A model generated the notes under the pieces. That model worked only from the letters and a program-made list of their open reading frames with translations. It did not search any database and was not told where the DNA came from. A stretch of 53,838 bases of DNA from SVFI01 sp045588655 (lineage in GTDB: Bacteria > Bacillota > Clostridia > Lachnospirales > Lachnospiraceae), in contig JAZNEP010000013.1 of NCBI GenBank assembly GCA_045588655.1, forward strand, positions 1 to 53,838, given 5' to 3'. A program made the translations under genes and the position numbers. Of this stretch, positions 41,091 to 49,895 are shown piece after piece (position 1 is the stretch's first letter; each line of letters starts with the position of its first letter).

Positions 41091-41959
41091 TGAAATATGT
41101 CAGCAGGATTAAAGCAAAAATAAATATTTATGCAAGCAAGAAAACAAGCAATCTGTTTGACGGTTCCTATAAGTCCATATATACGGGGAACGGATTTGAT
41201 TTTGAAAATTTGCGTGAGTACATTCCGGGTGATAATATCAGAGACATTGATTGGAAGGCGTCATCCAGAAGTCGAAATATTCTTGTGAAGCGTTATGTGG
41301 CAGAGCGAAAACACAATCTGCTGCTTGTGTTTGATGCAGGAATAAGAATGAATGCGCATACAAAGCAGTTGCAGAGTAAAAAGGAAACTGCGCTTTATGC
41401 AGGAGGAACCATCGGATATTTGGCCGGAAGAAACGGTGATAATCTTTCTGCTATTTACTGCTGTGATGATAAAGTGAGCTACTATCCGTTCCGAACAGGA
41501 CTCCAATATCTGGAGCAGATTCTAACGGCATATGATCATCAAGAGTTAGCAATGGATAACGATGGGCTTGAAAAAAGTCTCTCTTATATAATTAAACACA
41601 TGAATCGAAAAATGATTGTGGTTGTAATTACGGATGCAGCAGGAATCCATGGGATAAGCGAGGAAACACTGAAAAAACTGATGGGACTGAGTGATGTTCT
41701 TTTCGTTAGCATCAGTGACGCGGAGATAACATCCGGAAAAGCATACGATATTTCGAGAAATTCCTATGTTCCGGAATTCATTTTTGCAAATAGAAAGCTC
41801 AAGAAAATAGAGCAGGAACAGCGTAAAAAAGTACGAGAAGAAAACGAGAGAAAACTGTTAAAATACCGCATAGTCAGCATAGAGATTGACGGGGAAGAGG
41901 AGATGGCGGAAAAGATAACAGAATTGTTAGAGAGGCATAAATATGCAGGTAACCGTTGA
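41087..41959 (+). CDS. DUF58 domain protein
   Basis: The 290-residue protein contains the DUF58 signature DFENLREYIPGDNIRDIDWKAS at about residues 43-64 followed by RNILVKRYVAERKHNLLLVFDAG, which is a degenerate VWA fold. DUF58 proteins always pair with MoxR ATPases. It is translationally coupled to moxR through the ATGA overlap and overlaps the next gene by 17 nt. Cytoplasmic, no membrane segment seen. Confidence 0.9.
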   Translation: MMKYVSRIKAKINIYASKKTSNLFDGSYKSIYTGNGFDFENLREYIPGDNIRDIDWKASSRSRNILVKRYVAERKHNLLLVFDAGIRMNAHTKQLQSKKETALYAGGTIGYLAGRNGDNLSAIYCCDDKVSYYPFRTGLQYLEQILTAYDHQELAMDNDGLEKSLSYIIKHMNRKMIVVVITDAAGIHGISEETLKKLMGLSDVLFVSISDAEITSGKAYDISRNSYVPEFIFANRKLKKIEQEQRKKVREENERKLLKYRIVSIEIDGEEEMAEKITELLERHKYAGNR

Positions 41960-42413
41960 ATTACAGGATAAGTTTTCATATATTCCAATTGTATTACTGG
42001 GATTTGCAACCCTTGTGATCACAGTATTTTTGATACGTTGGGCGATAAAAGAAAAAACTACAAAGCAAAAGAACGTGCGTAAGAAAAAAGAAATAATTGA
42101 ACCGAAAAATGTCATGGCAATCAAAGAAAACTATGATCGAATGCTTAAGGAGATAGAGAGTAGATATGCAAGCCGCAGATTATCTGACCGACAGGCATAT
42201 CAGGAGCTGAGTCGGGTGATAAGACAATTTGTGTATGAGATGACCGGAATCAAAGTGCAGAATTATACGTTGCTTGAAATTCGTGGTTTAAATATGCCAC
42301 AGCTAACCACTCTTATCGAGGAGTGCTATGTACCGGAGTTTGCACCGGATCACCCGGGCGAGATTCAAGATTCACTAAAGAGTGCGAGAAAGGTAATAAA
42401 AGAATGGATTTAG
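41943..42413 (+). CDS. Small membrane protein of Bat-type operon (DUF4381-like)
   Basis: The 156-residue protein has one N-terminal membrane helix (IPIVLLGFATLVITVFLIRW) then a cytoplasmic helical part (KENYDRMLKEIESRYASRRL, ELSRVIRQFVYEMTG, and PEFAPDHPGEIQDSLKSARK). Position and architecture match the DUF4381-like gene between DUF58 and the VWA genes in Bat operons, though the sequence match is only general. It overlaps both neighbours. Confidence 0.68.
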   Translation: MQVTVELQDKFSYIPIVLLGFATLVITVFLIRWAIKEKTTKQKNVRKKKEIIEPKNVMAIKENYDRMLKEIESRYASRRLSDRQAYQELSRVIRQFVYEMTGIKVQNYTLLEIRGLNMPQLTTLIEECYVPEFAPDHPGEIQDSLKSARKVIKEWI

Positions 42414-43411
42414 TATTTCCTTTGGTATTGTACCTTGGAATTCCGACAGCGATTCTTCTATGGTTTGTGATAAAGAATAAAAAAGAAGAATATAAAGATG
42501 GAAACAAGGTTGCAAATGTTAGTTTTATTGAGGAAACTGCATATTACAAAAAGCTGCTCAAAAGATATAAAGTGCTTCGCCTTGTTTCGCTGGCAAGTCT
42601 CTGGCTTGCTATGGTTGCAGCCATAGTTCTACTCGCCAGACCGGCGAAAATTCAAACCATTCATCCGCAGCTTCATAATCGCGACATTTTTATTTGTATG
42701 GATGTTTCGGATTCGGTGGATGAGCTGAATTTGGATATCGTAAAAGAACTGAAATATGTGGTAAAAGAGCTGGACGGAGAACGTTTTGGTATCACAATAT
42801 TTAATGGACAATCGGTGTTGCTTGTTCCTCTTACCAATGACTATGATTACGTGCTACATACGCTGGATAAGTTGGAAATGTCCTTTCGAAACAGCCTTGG
42901 AGTTGTGCCTGAGAAGCTGGCTAAAGTCGATGGTGAAAAAGTTACAAGTGAGTACAAATATATGGGAACGCTGTCGGATTACGGAAGTTCCTTTATCGGG
43001 GATGGACTGGCGTCCTGTCTCTACAATTTTCCGGATTTGAAAGAAAATGAGGAGAGAACAAGACTGATTATTTTTTCGACGGACAATGAGCTCAACGGGA
43101 CACCGTTTATTACGCTGGAGGAGGCAACAGCTCTTTGTAAAAAGAATGACGTACGTGTCTATGGTATCGTACCGGAACATGTGGTAGATGGATTGGCGTT
43201 TAAAAAATCCGTAGAAAGTACAGGTGGGGAATTTTATAAAGCGACTTCTTCACAGGCGTTTGATGAGCTGATCAGTGATATACGACTCACGGAGAGTTCA
43301 CCAATGGAAGATGTTAAGACGCTTGTGCTTGGGGAGCCTCAAGCGGCATTTTTATGCCTACTGATTTTTATTGGAATTCATTTAATTTGTAGTAGAAAGG
43401 TTAGATTATGA
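42404..43411 (+). CDS. VWA domain membrane protein (BatA-like)
   Basis: The 335-residue protein has two N-terminal membrane helices (about 5-20 and 55-78), a von Willebrand factor A domain with the metal-site DVSDS in FICMDVSDSVDELNLD, and a C-terminal helix (AAFLCLLIFIGIHLIC). VWA domains bind metal-dependent ligands or partners; the MoxR ATPase probably acts on them. The start at 42404 overlaps the previous gene by 10 nt and follows AAAGG. A longer upstream frame to 42323 lies inside that gene. Confidence 0.88.
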   Translation: MDLVFPLVLYLGIPTAILLWFVIKNKKEEYKDGNKVANVSFIEETAYYKKLLKRYKVLRLVSLASLWLAMVAAIVLLARPAKIQTIHPQLHNRDIFICMDVSDSVDELNLDIVKELKYVVKELDGERFGITIFNGQSVLLVPLTNDYDYVLHTLDKLEMSFRNSLGVVPEKLAKVDGEKVTSEYKYMGTLSDYGSSFIGDGLASCLYNFPDLKENEERTRLIIFSTDNELNGTPFITLEEATALCKKNDVRVYGIVPEHVVDGLAFKKSVESTGGEFYKATSSQAFDELISDIRLTESSPMEDVKTLVLGEPQAAFLCLLIFIGIHLICSRKVRL

Positions 43412-44361
43412 TAATCAATCCAATCCTTCCTGTCTGGCTGATGGGAAGCTTATGTGTCATTTATCTCCTGTTAAACAGGAGAGGTGCAAAGAACTATATA
43501 AGGCAGATTTTGATTCTTATCCTGTTGTTTATCATCAATTTAAGAATTATGGTAGGGAGCAGTGAAGCGGAAACAGCCCTCGTGGGAGCGGATGTTTTGT
43601 TTGTTGTGGACAACACAATCAGTATGCTTGCGGAGGATTATGACGGTGCAGGAAGAAGGCTGGATGCAGTCAAAGAGGATTGCAAATATATTATGGAACA
43701 ATTACCGGGTTCCTCTTATTCTCTGGTTTCGTTTGGGAACAATGTACAGTCCATGGTCCCATATACGATTGATGTCACAGTGGTGGATCAGGCGATTCGT
43801 TCACTGGAGGGACAAGCAAAGATGTATGCAGTCGGAACATCTTTAAATGACGTACTCAAGGAGCTTCCGAACTTGCTTGATAATGACAGGGATAATGTTC
43901 AAGTGGTCTTTTTTATCAGTGACGGAGAAATCACGAATGGAGAGTCACTCAAGTCGGCTACTGATTTGAAAAAATATGTGGATTACGGAGCGGTGCTCGG
44001 GTACGGAACACAAGAGGGTGGACCGATGAGGGCAATTTCTTTTTTCGGATCAGAGGATGAAAAAGAATATCTGACGTATTATGACGTAGATTTAGGTGAC
44101 CAAAAATCGATCTCGAAGATAGACGAGGCAAATCTTAAGACCATTGCTGGGGATATGGGCGTGGAGTATATACACATGACGGAGCCGTCACAGATGGATG
44201 AAAGTCTGACAAAAATAAGACGTGGAATTGAGACCGCACCAAAAGAAAAGAAAGCAGATTCGACAGAGGGATATTCCGATATTTATCATTGGTTTGTGAT
44301 ACCGCTTCTCTTACTGCTGGTAATAGATTTTATTTATTATAAGAGAAGAGGAACTGTCTAA
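43408..44361 (+). CDS. VWA domain membrane protein (BatB-like)
   Basis: A 317-residue second VWA protein with two N-terminal helices, the metal site DNTIS (DxTxS instead of the usual DxSxS) in VLFVVDNTISMLAEDYDGAG, a domain ending in FFISDGEITNGESL and a C-terminal helix (FVIPLLLLLVIDFIYY). It overlaps the first VWA gene by ATGA-type coupling. The two probably form a membrane-bound pair. Confidence 0.87.
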   Translation: MIINPILPVWLMGSLCVIYLLLNRRGAKNYIRQILILILLFIINLRIMVGSSEAETALVGADVLFVVDNTISMLAEDYDGAGRRLDAVKEDCKYIMEQLPGSSYSLVSFGNNVQSMVPYTIDVTVVDQAIRSLEGQAKMYAVGTSLNDVLKELPNLLDNDRDNVQVVFFISDGEITNGESLKSATDLKKYVDYGAVLGYGTQEGGPMRAISFFGSEDEKEYLTYYDVDLGDQKSISKIDEANLKTIAGDMGVEYIHMTEPSQMDESLTKIRRGIETAPKEKKADSTEGYSDIYHWFVIPLLLLLVIDFIYYKRRGTV

Positions 44362-44363
44362 GA

Positions 44364-44420
44364 ATGGATCTAAGAATGAATCTAAGAAAGAATCTAAGAA
44401 AGGAAAGGGACAGAGTGTGA
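44364..44420 (+). CDS. Candidate 18-residue ORF in tandem repeat between Bat genes
   Basis: ATG at 44364 opens MDLRMNLRKNLRKERDRV and stops with TGA that overlaps the GTG start of the TPR gene (GTGA). The DNA is three 12-nt near-repeats (AATGGATCTAAG, AATGAATCTAAG, AAAGAATCTAAG). It may only couple translation of the next gene. Ribosome site is weak (AGAGG 14 nt upstream), so real translation is uncertain. Confidence 0.3.
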   Translation: MDLRMNLRKNLRKERDRV

Positions 44421-45010
44421 AAAGAAAGTTAGCGGCAGGTATTGGTATACTGGTGTTGTTTTTTTGTTACACACAGATTTATAATCGATTCTTTGCGTAC
44501 ATTGCTTATTACAATGCGGGAAATAACAATTACCGAGAATATGATTATAGTGCAGCAATAGAAAAATATGAGAAAACATTAGAGCTTGATCCGCCCAAGG
44601 AAAAAGAGTGTTCTGTCCGGGTAAATTTGGCTCTTGCGAAGATAGAGATGCTTGAAATTGAGCATGATAGCCCGGATGCAATTGAAAATTCGATTTTGAT
44701 TCTGGAGGATGCAAGAGATGTATTGCTTGACGAGACCTGTGACAGCGAGGATGCAAATCAGCTTAGAGAGGAGATAGAGCAGGAACTTTCGAGGTTGCAA
44801 AAGCAGGAAGAACGCAGTAAGAGTAAAGATGATAATTCGGATTTGGAAACGGGGAATAGTCAGGAGGAAATGGACGAGAAGGAACAAAGTATTAAGGAGG
44901 AACTGGGAAGAATACAGTCGGATGCATATAGGGATCGTGAAAATGAGATAAAATTTTTAGAGGGCTTTGAAGCGGATATGATTTTTGATTACGATGCTCA
45001 GATATGGTGA
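44417..45010 (+). CDS. TPR-like protein of Bat-type operon
   Basis: The 197-residue protein starts with GTG, preceded by AAGGGA, has one membrane helix (LAAGIGILVLFFCYTQIY) and a tetratricopeptide-like unit (YYNAGNNNYREYDYSAAIEK followed by YEKTLELDP). A second helical pair and an acidic, low-complexity coiled region follow (EQELSRLQKQEERSKSKDD). TPR proteins close many Bat operons and are thought to tie the complex together. It is the last gene; a promoter for the next locus follows. Confidence 0.75.
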   Translation: MKRKLAAGIGILVLFFCYTQIYNRFFAYIAYYNAGNNNYREYDYSAAIEKYEKTLELDPPKEKECSVRVNLALAKIEMLEIEHDSPDAIENSILILEDARDVLLDETCDSEDANQLREEIEQELSRLQKQEERSKSKDDNSDLETGNSQEEMDEKEQSIKEELGRIQSDAYRDRENEIKFLEGFEADMIFDYDAQIW

Positions 45011-45030
45011 TAAGAAATACAAAAATGAGG

Positions 45031-45059
45031 TTGACATTGGAAAACAGGAATGTTAGTAT
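45031..45059 (+). promoter_or_regulatory. Promoter of ABC-F leader
   Basis: TTGACA (45031-45036), 17 nt, TAGTAT (45054-45059). Transcription would begin about 45066 and produce a leader of about 355 nt before the ABC-F start. Confidence 0.72.
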
Positions 45060-45089
45060 GGCAATATCAAAAAAGAGAGAGGTGAAAAG

Positions 45090-45101
45090 ATGAGGAGATA
45101 G
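45090..45101 (+). CDS. Three-codon leader ORF (MRR) upstream of ABC-F gene
   Basis: ATG AGG AGA TAG is preceded by GAGAGGTGA (45077-45085) at good spacing. The tiny ORF sits at the start of a structured leader that ends in terminator hairpins. Such leader peptides in resistance genes let a drug-stalled ribosome change the leader fold. The same ribosome-site sequence AGAGAGGT (45076-45083) can pair with ACCTCTCT (45193-45200) at the end of the first terminator. Confidence 0.5.
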   Translation: MRR

Positions 45102-45129
45102 TTTACTTTTGATTACATGAAGTTATTCG

Positions 45130-45157
45130 ACAGTATGCAAGATAGTATTCATACTGT
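45130..45157 (+). promoter_or_regulatory. Leader hairpin upstream of first terminator
   Basis: ACAGTATG (45130-45137) pairs perfectly with CATACTGT (45150-45157) over a 12-nt loop, part of the ABC-F leader between the tiny ORF and the terminator. Confidence 0.6.
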
Positions 45158-45173
45158 TTATCATGTTGCCAAA

Positions 45174-45204
45174 AGTGGATTATGTTCTCATAACCTCTCT
45201 TTTT
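45174..45204 (+). terminator. Leader terminator 1 (attenuator candidate)
   Basis: GGATTATG (45177-45184) pairs with CATAACC (45189-45195) with a one-base bulge, extended by AG/CT pairs, and CTCTTTTTG follows. Confidence 0.65.
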
Positions 45205-45354
45205 GTGTGCAAAAATGATGGTAAGTAGAGTTGCTTACGACATTTCTCTAATGACAGAAGTTGTGTATATATTTGTATATGTGTACGTATATAGGTATTA
45301 ATCCGCGTCTTGATATTTGCATATATATGAGTGATTTGAGGTTATAAGATGTAA

Positions 45355-45391
45355 TGGAACTGTTTGGAAACGAATGGTTCCTTTCTTTTTT
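45355..45391 (+). terminator. Leader terminator 2 directly before the ABC-F gene
   Basis: GGAAC (45356-45360) pairs with GTTCC (45377-45381), with GTTT/AAAC inside, followed by TTTCTTTTTT. It ends 31 nt before the ABC-F start, as in an attenuator. The stretch 45205-45354 between the two terminators is AT-rich with nothing else recognised. Confidence 0.55.
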
Positions 45392-45421
45392 GGTAACAGA
45401 AGGACGTTGGGAGGAATGAAT

Positions 45422-46954
45422 ATGGCACAAATTAGTATAAACAATCTTACGTTTTGTTATGACGGGAGTTTTGATGATATTTTTGAAAAGGTTTCGTTTT
45501 CCATTGATACAAATTGGAAATTAGGATTTGTGGGACGAAACGGAAAAGGAAAAACTACATTTTTGCATCTGCTAATGGGTAAGTATGCTTATCAGGGATC
45601 AATTGACACCTGTACAAAGTTTGACTATTTCCCATATCAGATAGAAGAGCAGTGGATGGAATTAGCGGCGGCTGACTTTATGGAAGAAGTGAAGATAGGA
45701 TGTGAACCATGGAGAGTGATATGTGAGTTGTCAGAATTGGGAGAGGAAGCAGAAATTCTTTACAGACCCTATCGGACACTGAGCCCGGGAGAGCGTACCA
45801 AAGTTTTGTTGGCGATTTTGTTTTCAGGTGAGAATGATTTTCTATTGATTGATGAACCAACGAATCATCTGGATCGAAACGCCAGAGAAACGGTAAAACA
45901 ATATTTGGCTACCAAAAAAAGTTTTATTCTCATCTCGCATGACAGAGATTTGTTGGACGCCTGTGTAGATCATTGTTTGGTGCTGAATCGAAAGAGTATT
46001 GAAGTGGTAAACGGTAACTTTTCCGCATGGTGGGAGAATAAACAGCGAAAAGATCAGTTTGTTTTGGCAGAAAATGAAAAGCATCAGAAGGAAATTTTAA
46101 AACTAAAACAGGCGGCGAGGCGGACTTTTGAGTGGGCAGAAAAAAGCGAATCTTCCAAGATCGGATATAATCCGTTAAAAGAGCATGATCGATTTATAGA
46201 CACAAGATCTTACATTGGGGCAAAAACCAAAAAGATGCAAAAAAGAGTAAAGCAAATGGAGAAACGCATCAATAGGGAGATTGAAGAAAAGGAAGGGCTT
46301 TTACAGGATCTGGAAACTCCGGTGGATTTAAAACTGGTTTGTCTTGCACATCACAAGAATACACTTGTTAATGTGAAAGATTATAATCTCAGATACGCCG
46401 GTGCACAAAAGATGGTGTTGGAAGGCCTGACCTGTGCAATTAATAGAGGAGAGAGGATTGCTTTGGTCGGAAAAAACGGCTGTGGGAAATCAACTTTGAT
46501 TCAGATGATTTTACAGAAAAGCGGTTTGGCTGACAGAGCGATGGATGTGATAGAAGAAGGCGTGTGTGAAACGGCATCGGGACTTAAGATTTCATATGTC
46601 GGACAGGATGCAACCGGCTTGAAAGGAGATATTACAACCTTTTGCACAGAGCGCAACTTGGACAGAAGCTTATTCTGTGCAATACTAAGGCAACTTGATT
46701 TTGAGCGCGTGCAATTTTTGAAGAATATGGAAGATTATTCGGAAGGGCAAAAAAAGAAGGTGCTCCTGGCGGCAAGTTTATTGACACCGGCGCATTTGTA
46801 TATCTGGGATGAACCGCTTAATTTCATAGATGTTTTTTCAAGAATGCAGATTGAGAAACTGTTGCAGGAATATCAGCCGACGATGCTATTTGTAGAACAT
46901 GATGTGAGATTTCGTGAAAAGATTGCAACAAGAACAATTGAACTTGAGGGTTGA
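45422..46954 (+). CDS. ABC-F ribosomal protection protein, Lsa-like
   Basis: The 510-residue protein has two ABC ATPase domains and no membrane domain. Domain 1: Walker A GRNGKGKTT, signature LSPGERTK, Walker B LLIDEPTNHLD. Domain 2: Walker A GKNGCGKST, signature YSEGQKKK and Walker B WDEPLNFIDVFSRMQIE, which with TNWKLGFVGRNGKGKT is typical of the Lsa branch. Lsa proteins displace lincosamides, streptogramin A and pleuromutilins from the ribosome. The linker between the domains (about 210-310) is long and charged, as in the family. The start at 45422 has GGGAGG 7 nt upstream. The leader suggests drug-induced expression. Confidence 0.87.
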   Translation: MAQISINNLTFCYDGSFDDIFEKVSFSIDTNWKLGFVGRNGKGKTTFLHLLMGKYAYQGSIDTCTKFDYFPYQIEEQWMELAAADFMEEVKIGCEPWRVICELSELGEEAEILYRPYRTLSPGERTKVLLAILFSGENDFLLIDEPTNHLDRNARETVKQYLATKKSFILISHDRDLLDACVDHCLVLNRKSIEVVNGNFSAWWENKQRKDQFVLAENEKHQKEILKLKQAARRTFEWAEKSESSKIGYNPLKEHDRFIDTRSYIGAKTKKMQKRVKQMEKRINREIEEKEGLLQDLETPVDLKLVCLAHHKNTLVNVKDYNLRYAGAQKMVLEGLTCAINRGERIALVGKNGCGKSTLIQMILQKSGLADRAMDVIEEGVCETASGLKISYVGQDATGLKGDITTFCTERNLDRSLFCAILRQLDFERVQFLKNMEDYSEGQKKKVLLAASLLTPAHLYIWDEPLNFIDVFSRMQIEKLLQEYQPTMLFVEHDVRFREKIATRTIELEG

Positions 46955-46977
46955 GCGCATGTGCGCACAACCCTCAA
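46944..46977. repeat. Palindrome at the end of the ABC-F gene
   Basis: TTGAGGGTTG (46944-46953) pairs with CAACCCTCAA (46968-46977), with a GCGCATGTGCGC inner stem, overlapping the ABC-F stop codon. No T-run follows on the plus strand, so it may stop RNA decay or act as a bidirectional barrier to the convergent gene. Confidence 0.6.
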
Positions 46978-46980
46978 AAA

Positions 46981-47880
46981 TTAAGCATGTGATAAAGTTG
47001 GGAATGACATTTTTTCCTGTTCAATACACTGCAAATCAGATCCAAGAATAAAGAGAGTAGTATCCTCTTCATTGCGTTCCCTTACCTGAAAAGATTTTTT
47101 GTCTACCGGGGTATAACCAAGAATTATTTCTTTTACCGGAGCTTCAAACGAGCCGGCCAGGCGGGAAATATCCACTTGCTGCTTTCCAAATATCTGGTAC
47201 ACATATAAGGTGTCGTTCTGTATGCTTGCAACCACATAAACATCAAGTTCCGGCAGATAAAAAACTTGCTCCGTATATTCTGCAGTCAGCCAAAACTGAA
47301 ACAATCCAATATTTTCACTCATGCAGAAAGCATCATTTTGGTTTTTCTCGTTTTGTTTTTGTGAATCGCTTTTTATCTTTTTATAAAGTCGCTCACACTG
47401 CGCAGTGTTTGACATGTCTACCGGTTCGAGAGCGTAGGTATCTACATGTTTTGTAGCATCATGCGGCATATAATATTCATATTCCTTTGATTTACAAAAA
47501 CCAAATTTCGGATAATAGTCTAAAACGCTATCATTGCCAAACAGATAAATACCATCTACCTTCGGGGCATATTCTTTTATAATATGTTCCATGATGTCTC
47601 GATTAAGTCCTTGATTGCGATATGCTTCATCGGTCATGACGGTACCTAACTGCAGATACGTTTTCTTTTTGCCCTCTACGTCAAATACCATCCAATTAAC
47701 TGAGACGTTGGAAATTACTTTATCCTTGTCGCACAGTACATGAGGAACATATAAATCTCCCCAGTGACCTGCAGCATACCAGCCTTCAAAATTAAAATAA
47801 AAGGTTTTTTGAGTGAGCGCGTTAAATGACTCGCGCAGGGTATCATTTGTTCTTACTTCTTTTGAAAATGTATAACGCAT
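46981..47880 (-). CDS. GNAT family N-acetyltransferase
   Basis: The 299-residue protein has a GNAT domain in its first 150 residues: LQLGTVMTDEAYRNQGLNRD (the V-x-x-x-x-R-x-x-G-L acetyl-CoA loop) and the strand-helix region VDGIYLFGNDSVLDYYPKFGF. The C-terminal half (about 160-299) is a separate mixed domain with FQFWLTAEYTEQVFYLPELD-like text, as in two-domain GNATs. The acceptor is unknown. It is convergent with the ABC-F gene and has AGGAGGC ahead of its start on the minus strand. Confidence 0.85.
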   Translation of the reverse strand: MRYTFSKEVRTNDTLRESFNALTQKTFYFNFEGWYAAGHWGDLYVPHVLCDKDKVISNVSVNWMVFDVEGKKKTYLQLGTVMTDEAYRNQGLNRDIMEHIIKEYAPKVDGIYLFGNDSVLDYYPKFGFCKSKEYEYYMPHDATKHVDTYALEPVDMSNTAQCERLYKKIKSDSQKQNEKNQNDAFCMSENIGLFQFWLTAEYTEQVFYLPELDVYVVASIQNDTLYVYQIFGKQQVDISRLAGSFEAPVKEIILGYTPVDKKSFQVRERNEEDTTLFILGSDLQCIEQEKMSFPTLSHA

Positions 47881-47984
47881 TTGTTTTACGCCTCCTATGT
47901 ATGATTAGTTAATTCCTATCTTCCATGTACCACATTGATGTTAGCATAGAACACTAAGATCCTAAAACCTCAAGCATTTTTATA

Positions 47985-49379
47985 TTAAAAGGTGCGCCCA
48001 ATGACTTCTTTTTGTTCTTCCGTTAGTTTCCAGTCATCATCAAAAGACAGTTCAACAATACTACGATCGTAACACAGTAAAAATCTCATTTCTGCCTCTC
48101 CATAAATCCAGAGCTGATAGGCTTCATTGGCGTTCCATGGAGCAGGATCCATTTCTTTATGCTGTTGCCAACTTGTGTCTTCCTCCTCCGAAAAAGCGTA
48201 ATTATCGGCTAAATTCTGTAGCATTACTGTTTTTACAAAAGGGTATAGAAACGGTAAATTGACCGTGGTAACCTTATATTCGAGGGAAGGCTGTTCCAGT
48301 GCATCCATTCTCGGACGCTGAGTGGCGCTTAGTTGCTGTGCCAGTATGGATTTATCATTCTTTTGAATTCTGTAAGAATAACCATCGTAGGTGATTTCCG
48401 TCAAATCTTCAAGGGTCAGAGGAAGCTCGTCGTGATAGACTTTGAAGGTATGATTGCGGAATTCATAAGTGTCGGCCGGGATTTTCTCAGATTGGACTGC
48501 AGCGACCTGTTCGATACATCCGATAATGAATACACTTGTAAATCCGCAACCGATCACCAAAGTGATTATGATGGTTATTGCACAATTTAGTTTTGCAGAT
48601 AAGTTCCATCGTTTCATCTGTTCGGAGATCACATGAATCAGGGTGGTGACTCCCAAAATCATTACAAAAGTGGAAAGAGCAATCAGGCTCATTTGCTTCC
48701 CGCCATAGGAAATGAGCAGGAACGCATATCCTGTCAGCATGAAAAATGAAAGAATAACCGGTATATGGGTGTGTGCGTTGGTCTCCATAAACGTTTCATT
48801 TGATTCTGCAACTTGTAGGGCCTTTTTATGCCATTTAAAGTATGCGATAATCTCGCTGAAAGATATGAGAAACACAAGAAACCAACATACACCATAGAGT
48901 AAATAGGTATTGCTGGTGAGAACGCTTAGAGCATCATAAGTTAATCTCAAACCAAACAACCCCATGTTAATGAGAGCGGCCAGGACCAAAAGAAAGCAAA
49001 AAGGTAGAAAGTTTTTCTTGGCGGAGGCATGAATCTGTGCTATTTCCAAAGAAGCGTCGGTTTCAATCGGGATAGGTGTATCTTTTTCGTTATAAAAAAT
49101 TTGCATCTGCGCATTGGAAGCGGCCAGTTTCCATCCGGTATGTTCGCAAAAATCCTGAAATAGTAATTGCTGCTCAGAAGGAGCAGGATCAAACGAAGAG
49201 GCCTTTGGAAAATAGCTGACAGAAAAGTGCATGTTTTGCGGTTGTATACGACGAAAACGCCAAAAAAGATGTATCTTTTCTAAGAGCCAGCCATTTTGGG
49301 CCTGTTCTTCTAAATAATGCTCTATGCGCGTTTTGTCATAGAACGAAAAAAAGGTTAAGATTTTTTTTGTGTCTTTCAT
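47985..49379 (-). CDS. DUF2812 membrane protein, PadR partner (module 2)
   Basis: The 464-residue protein begins with the DUF2812 pattern (TFFSFYDKTRIEHYLEEQAQ, then NGWLLEKIHLFWRFRRI). At least four membrane helices follow (about residues 128-150, 160-182, 207-225, 230-252 and 270-295), then an extracellular domain of about 160 residues. It is longer than the module-1 partner (232 residues), which lacks the C-terminal domain. It overlaps its padR gene by ATGA. Function unknown. Confidence 0.78.
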   Translation of the reverse strand: MKDTKKILTFFSFYDKTRIEHYLEEQAQNGWLLEKIHLFWRFRRIQPQNMHFSVSYFPKASSFDPAPSEQQLLFQDFCEHTGWKLAASNAQMQIFYNEKDTPIPIETDASLEIAQIHASAKKNFLPFCFLLVLAALINMGLFGLRLTYDALSVLTSNTYLLYGVCWFLVFLISFSEIIAYFKWHKKALQVAESNETFMETNAHTHIPVILSFFMLTGYAFLLISYGGKQMSLIALSTFVMILGVTTLIHVISEQMKRWNLSAKLNCAITIIITLVIGCGFTSVFIIGCIEQVAAVQSEKIPADTYEFRNHTFKVYHDELPLTLEDLTEITYDGYSYRIQKNDKSILAQQLSATQRPRMDALEQPSLEYKVTTVNLPFLYPFVKTVMLQNLADNYAFSEEEDTSWQQHKEMDPAPWNANEAYQLWIYGEAEMRFLLCYDRSIVELSFDDDWKLTEEQKEVIGRTF

Positions 49380-49696
49380 TTTGGTTCCTCCTCAAAAATG
49401 ATACGATAATCGTGGACTTGAGCCTGAATGCGAGCATATTCTTTGTCCAGCATATCCTTTCCCTTTGCGGTAAGTATGTAACTGCGTTTTCTTCCCTCTA
49501 CTTTCGTTTCACTGATCATTCCTGCTTCCAGAAATTGCTCCAGTAGATTATAAAGGGTACCGGAACCTACGGTAACACGATTTTGCGTCATTGCAGGAAC
49601 CTTATCAAGAATATCCATACCATAGCATTCTTCTTTTAAACAAAGTAAGACATAAAACATTTGCTCTGTTAATGTACGAAATTTTTCTCTTGGCAT
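49376..49696 (-). CDS. PadR family transcriptional regulator (module 2)
   Basis: The 106-residue protein has the PadR fold: LTEQMFYVLLCLKEECYGMD, then VTVGSGTLYNLLEQFLEAGM with the GTLY recognition helix, and a dimer helix. It is the first gene of an operon with DUF2812 (4-nt overlap). Its promoter is fully overlapped by a 19-bp palindrome, so autorepression is expected. AGGAGG-type site GGAGGCGA lies upstream of the start on the minus strand. Confidence 0.9.
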   Translation of the reverse strand: MPREKFRTLTEQMFYVLLCLKEECYGMDILDKVPAMTQNRVTVGSGTLYNLLEQFLEAGMISETKVEGRKRSYILTAKGKDMLDKEYARIQAQVHDYRIIFEEEPK

Positions 49697-49711
49697 CGAA
49701 TCGCCTCCTAT

Positions 49712-49768
49712 TCTCGAATATCGAGATTGTTGTAATCACATTGTATTCTCGATATTCGAGAATGTCAA
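49712..49768 (-). promoter_or_regulatory. PadR module 2 promoter and palindromic operators
   Basis: On the minus strand TTGACA (49763-49768), 17 nt, TACAAT (49740-49745). The spacer is almost filled by the perfect palindrome ATTCTCGATATTCGAGAAT (49745-49763). A second palindrome, TCTCGA-ATA-TCGAGA (49712-49726), lies between the transcription start and the padR ribosome site. Confidence 0.85.
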
Positions 49769-49895
49769 TAGATATAAAAATAGAGCAAAGAGAAATTAAT
49801 ATAAAATAAAGGAAAAAGACATTGAGTTATAGGGGAATAAAAGAAAATGACAATAAATTATAGGGAAAAAACAGGTTAAATCCGAGGTGAATAGA

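Noticed and set aside
46944..46977. Rho-independent terminator of the ABC-F gene
   Set aside because: The palindrome is strong but has no T-run on either strand in the right place, so it was kept only as a repeat.
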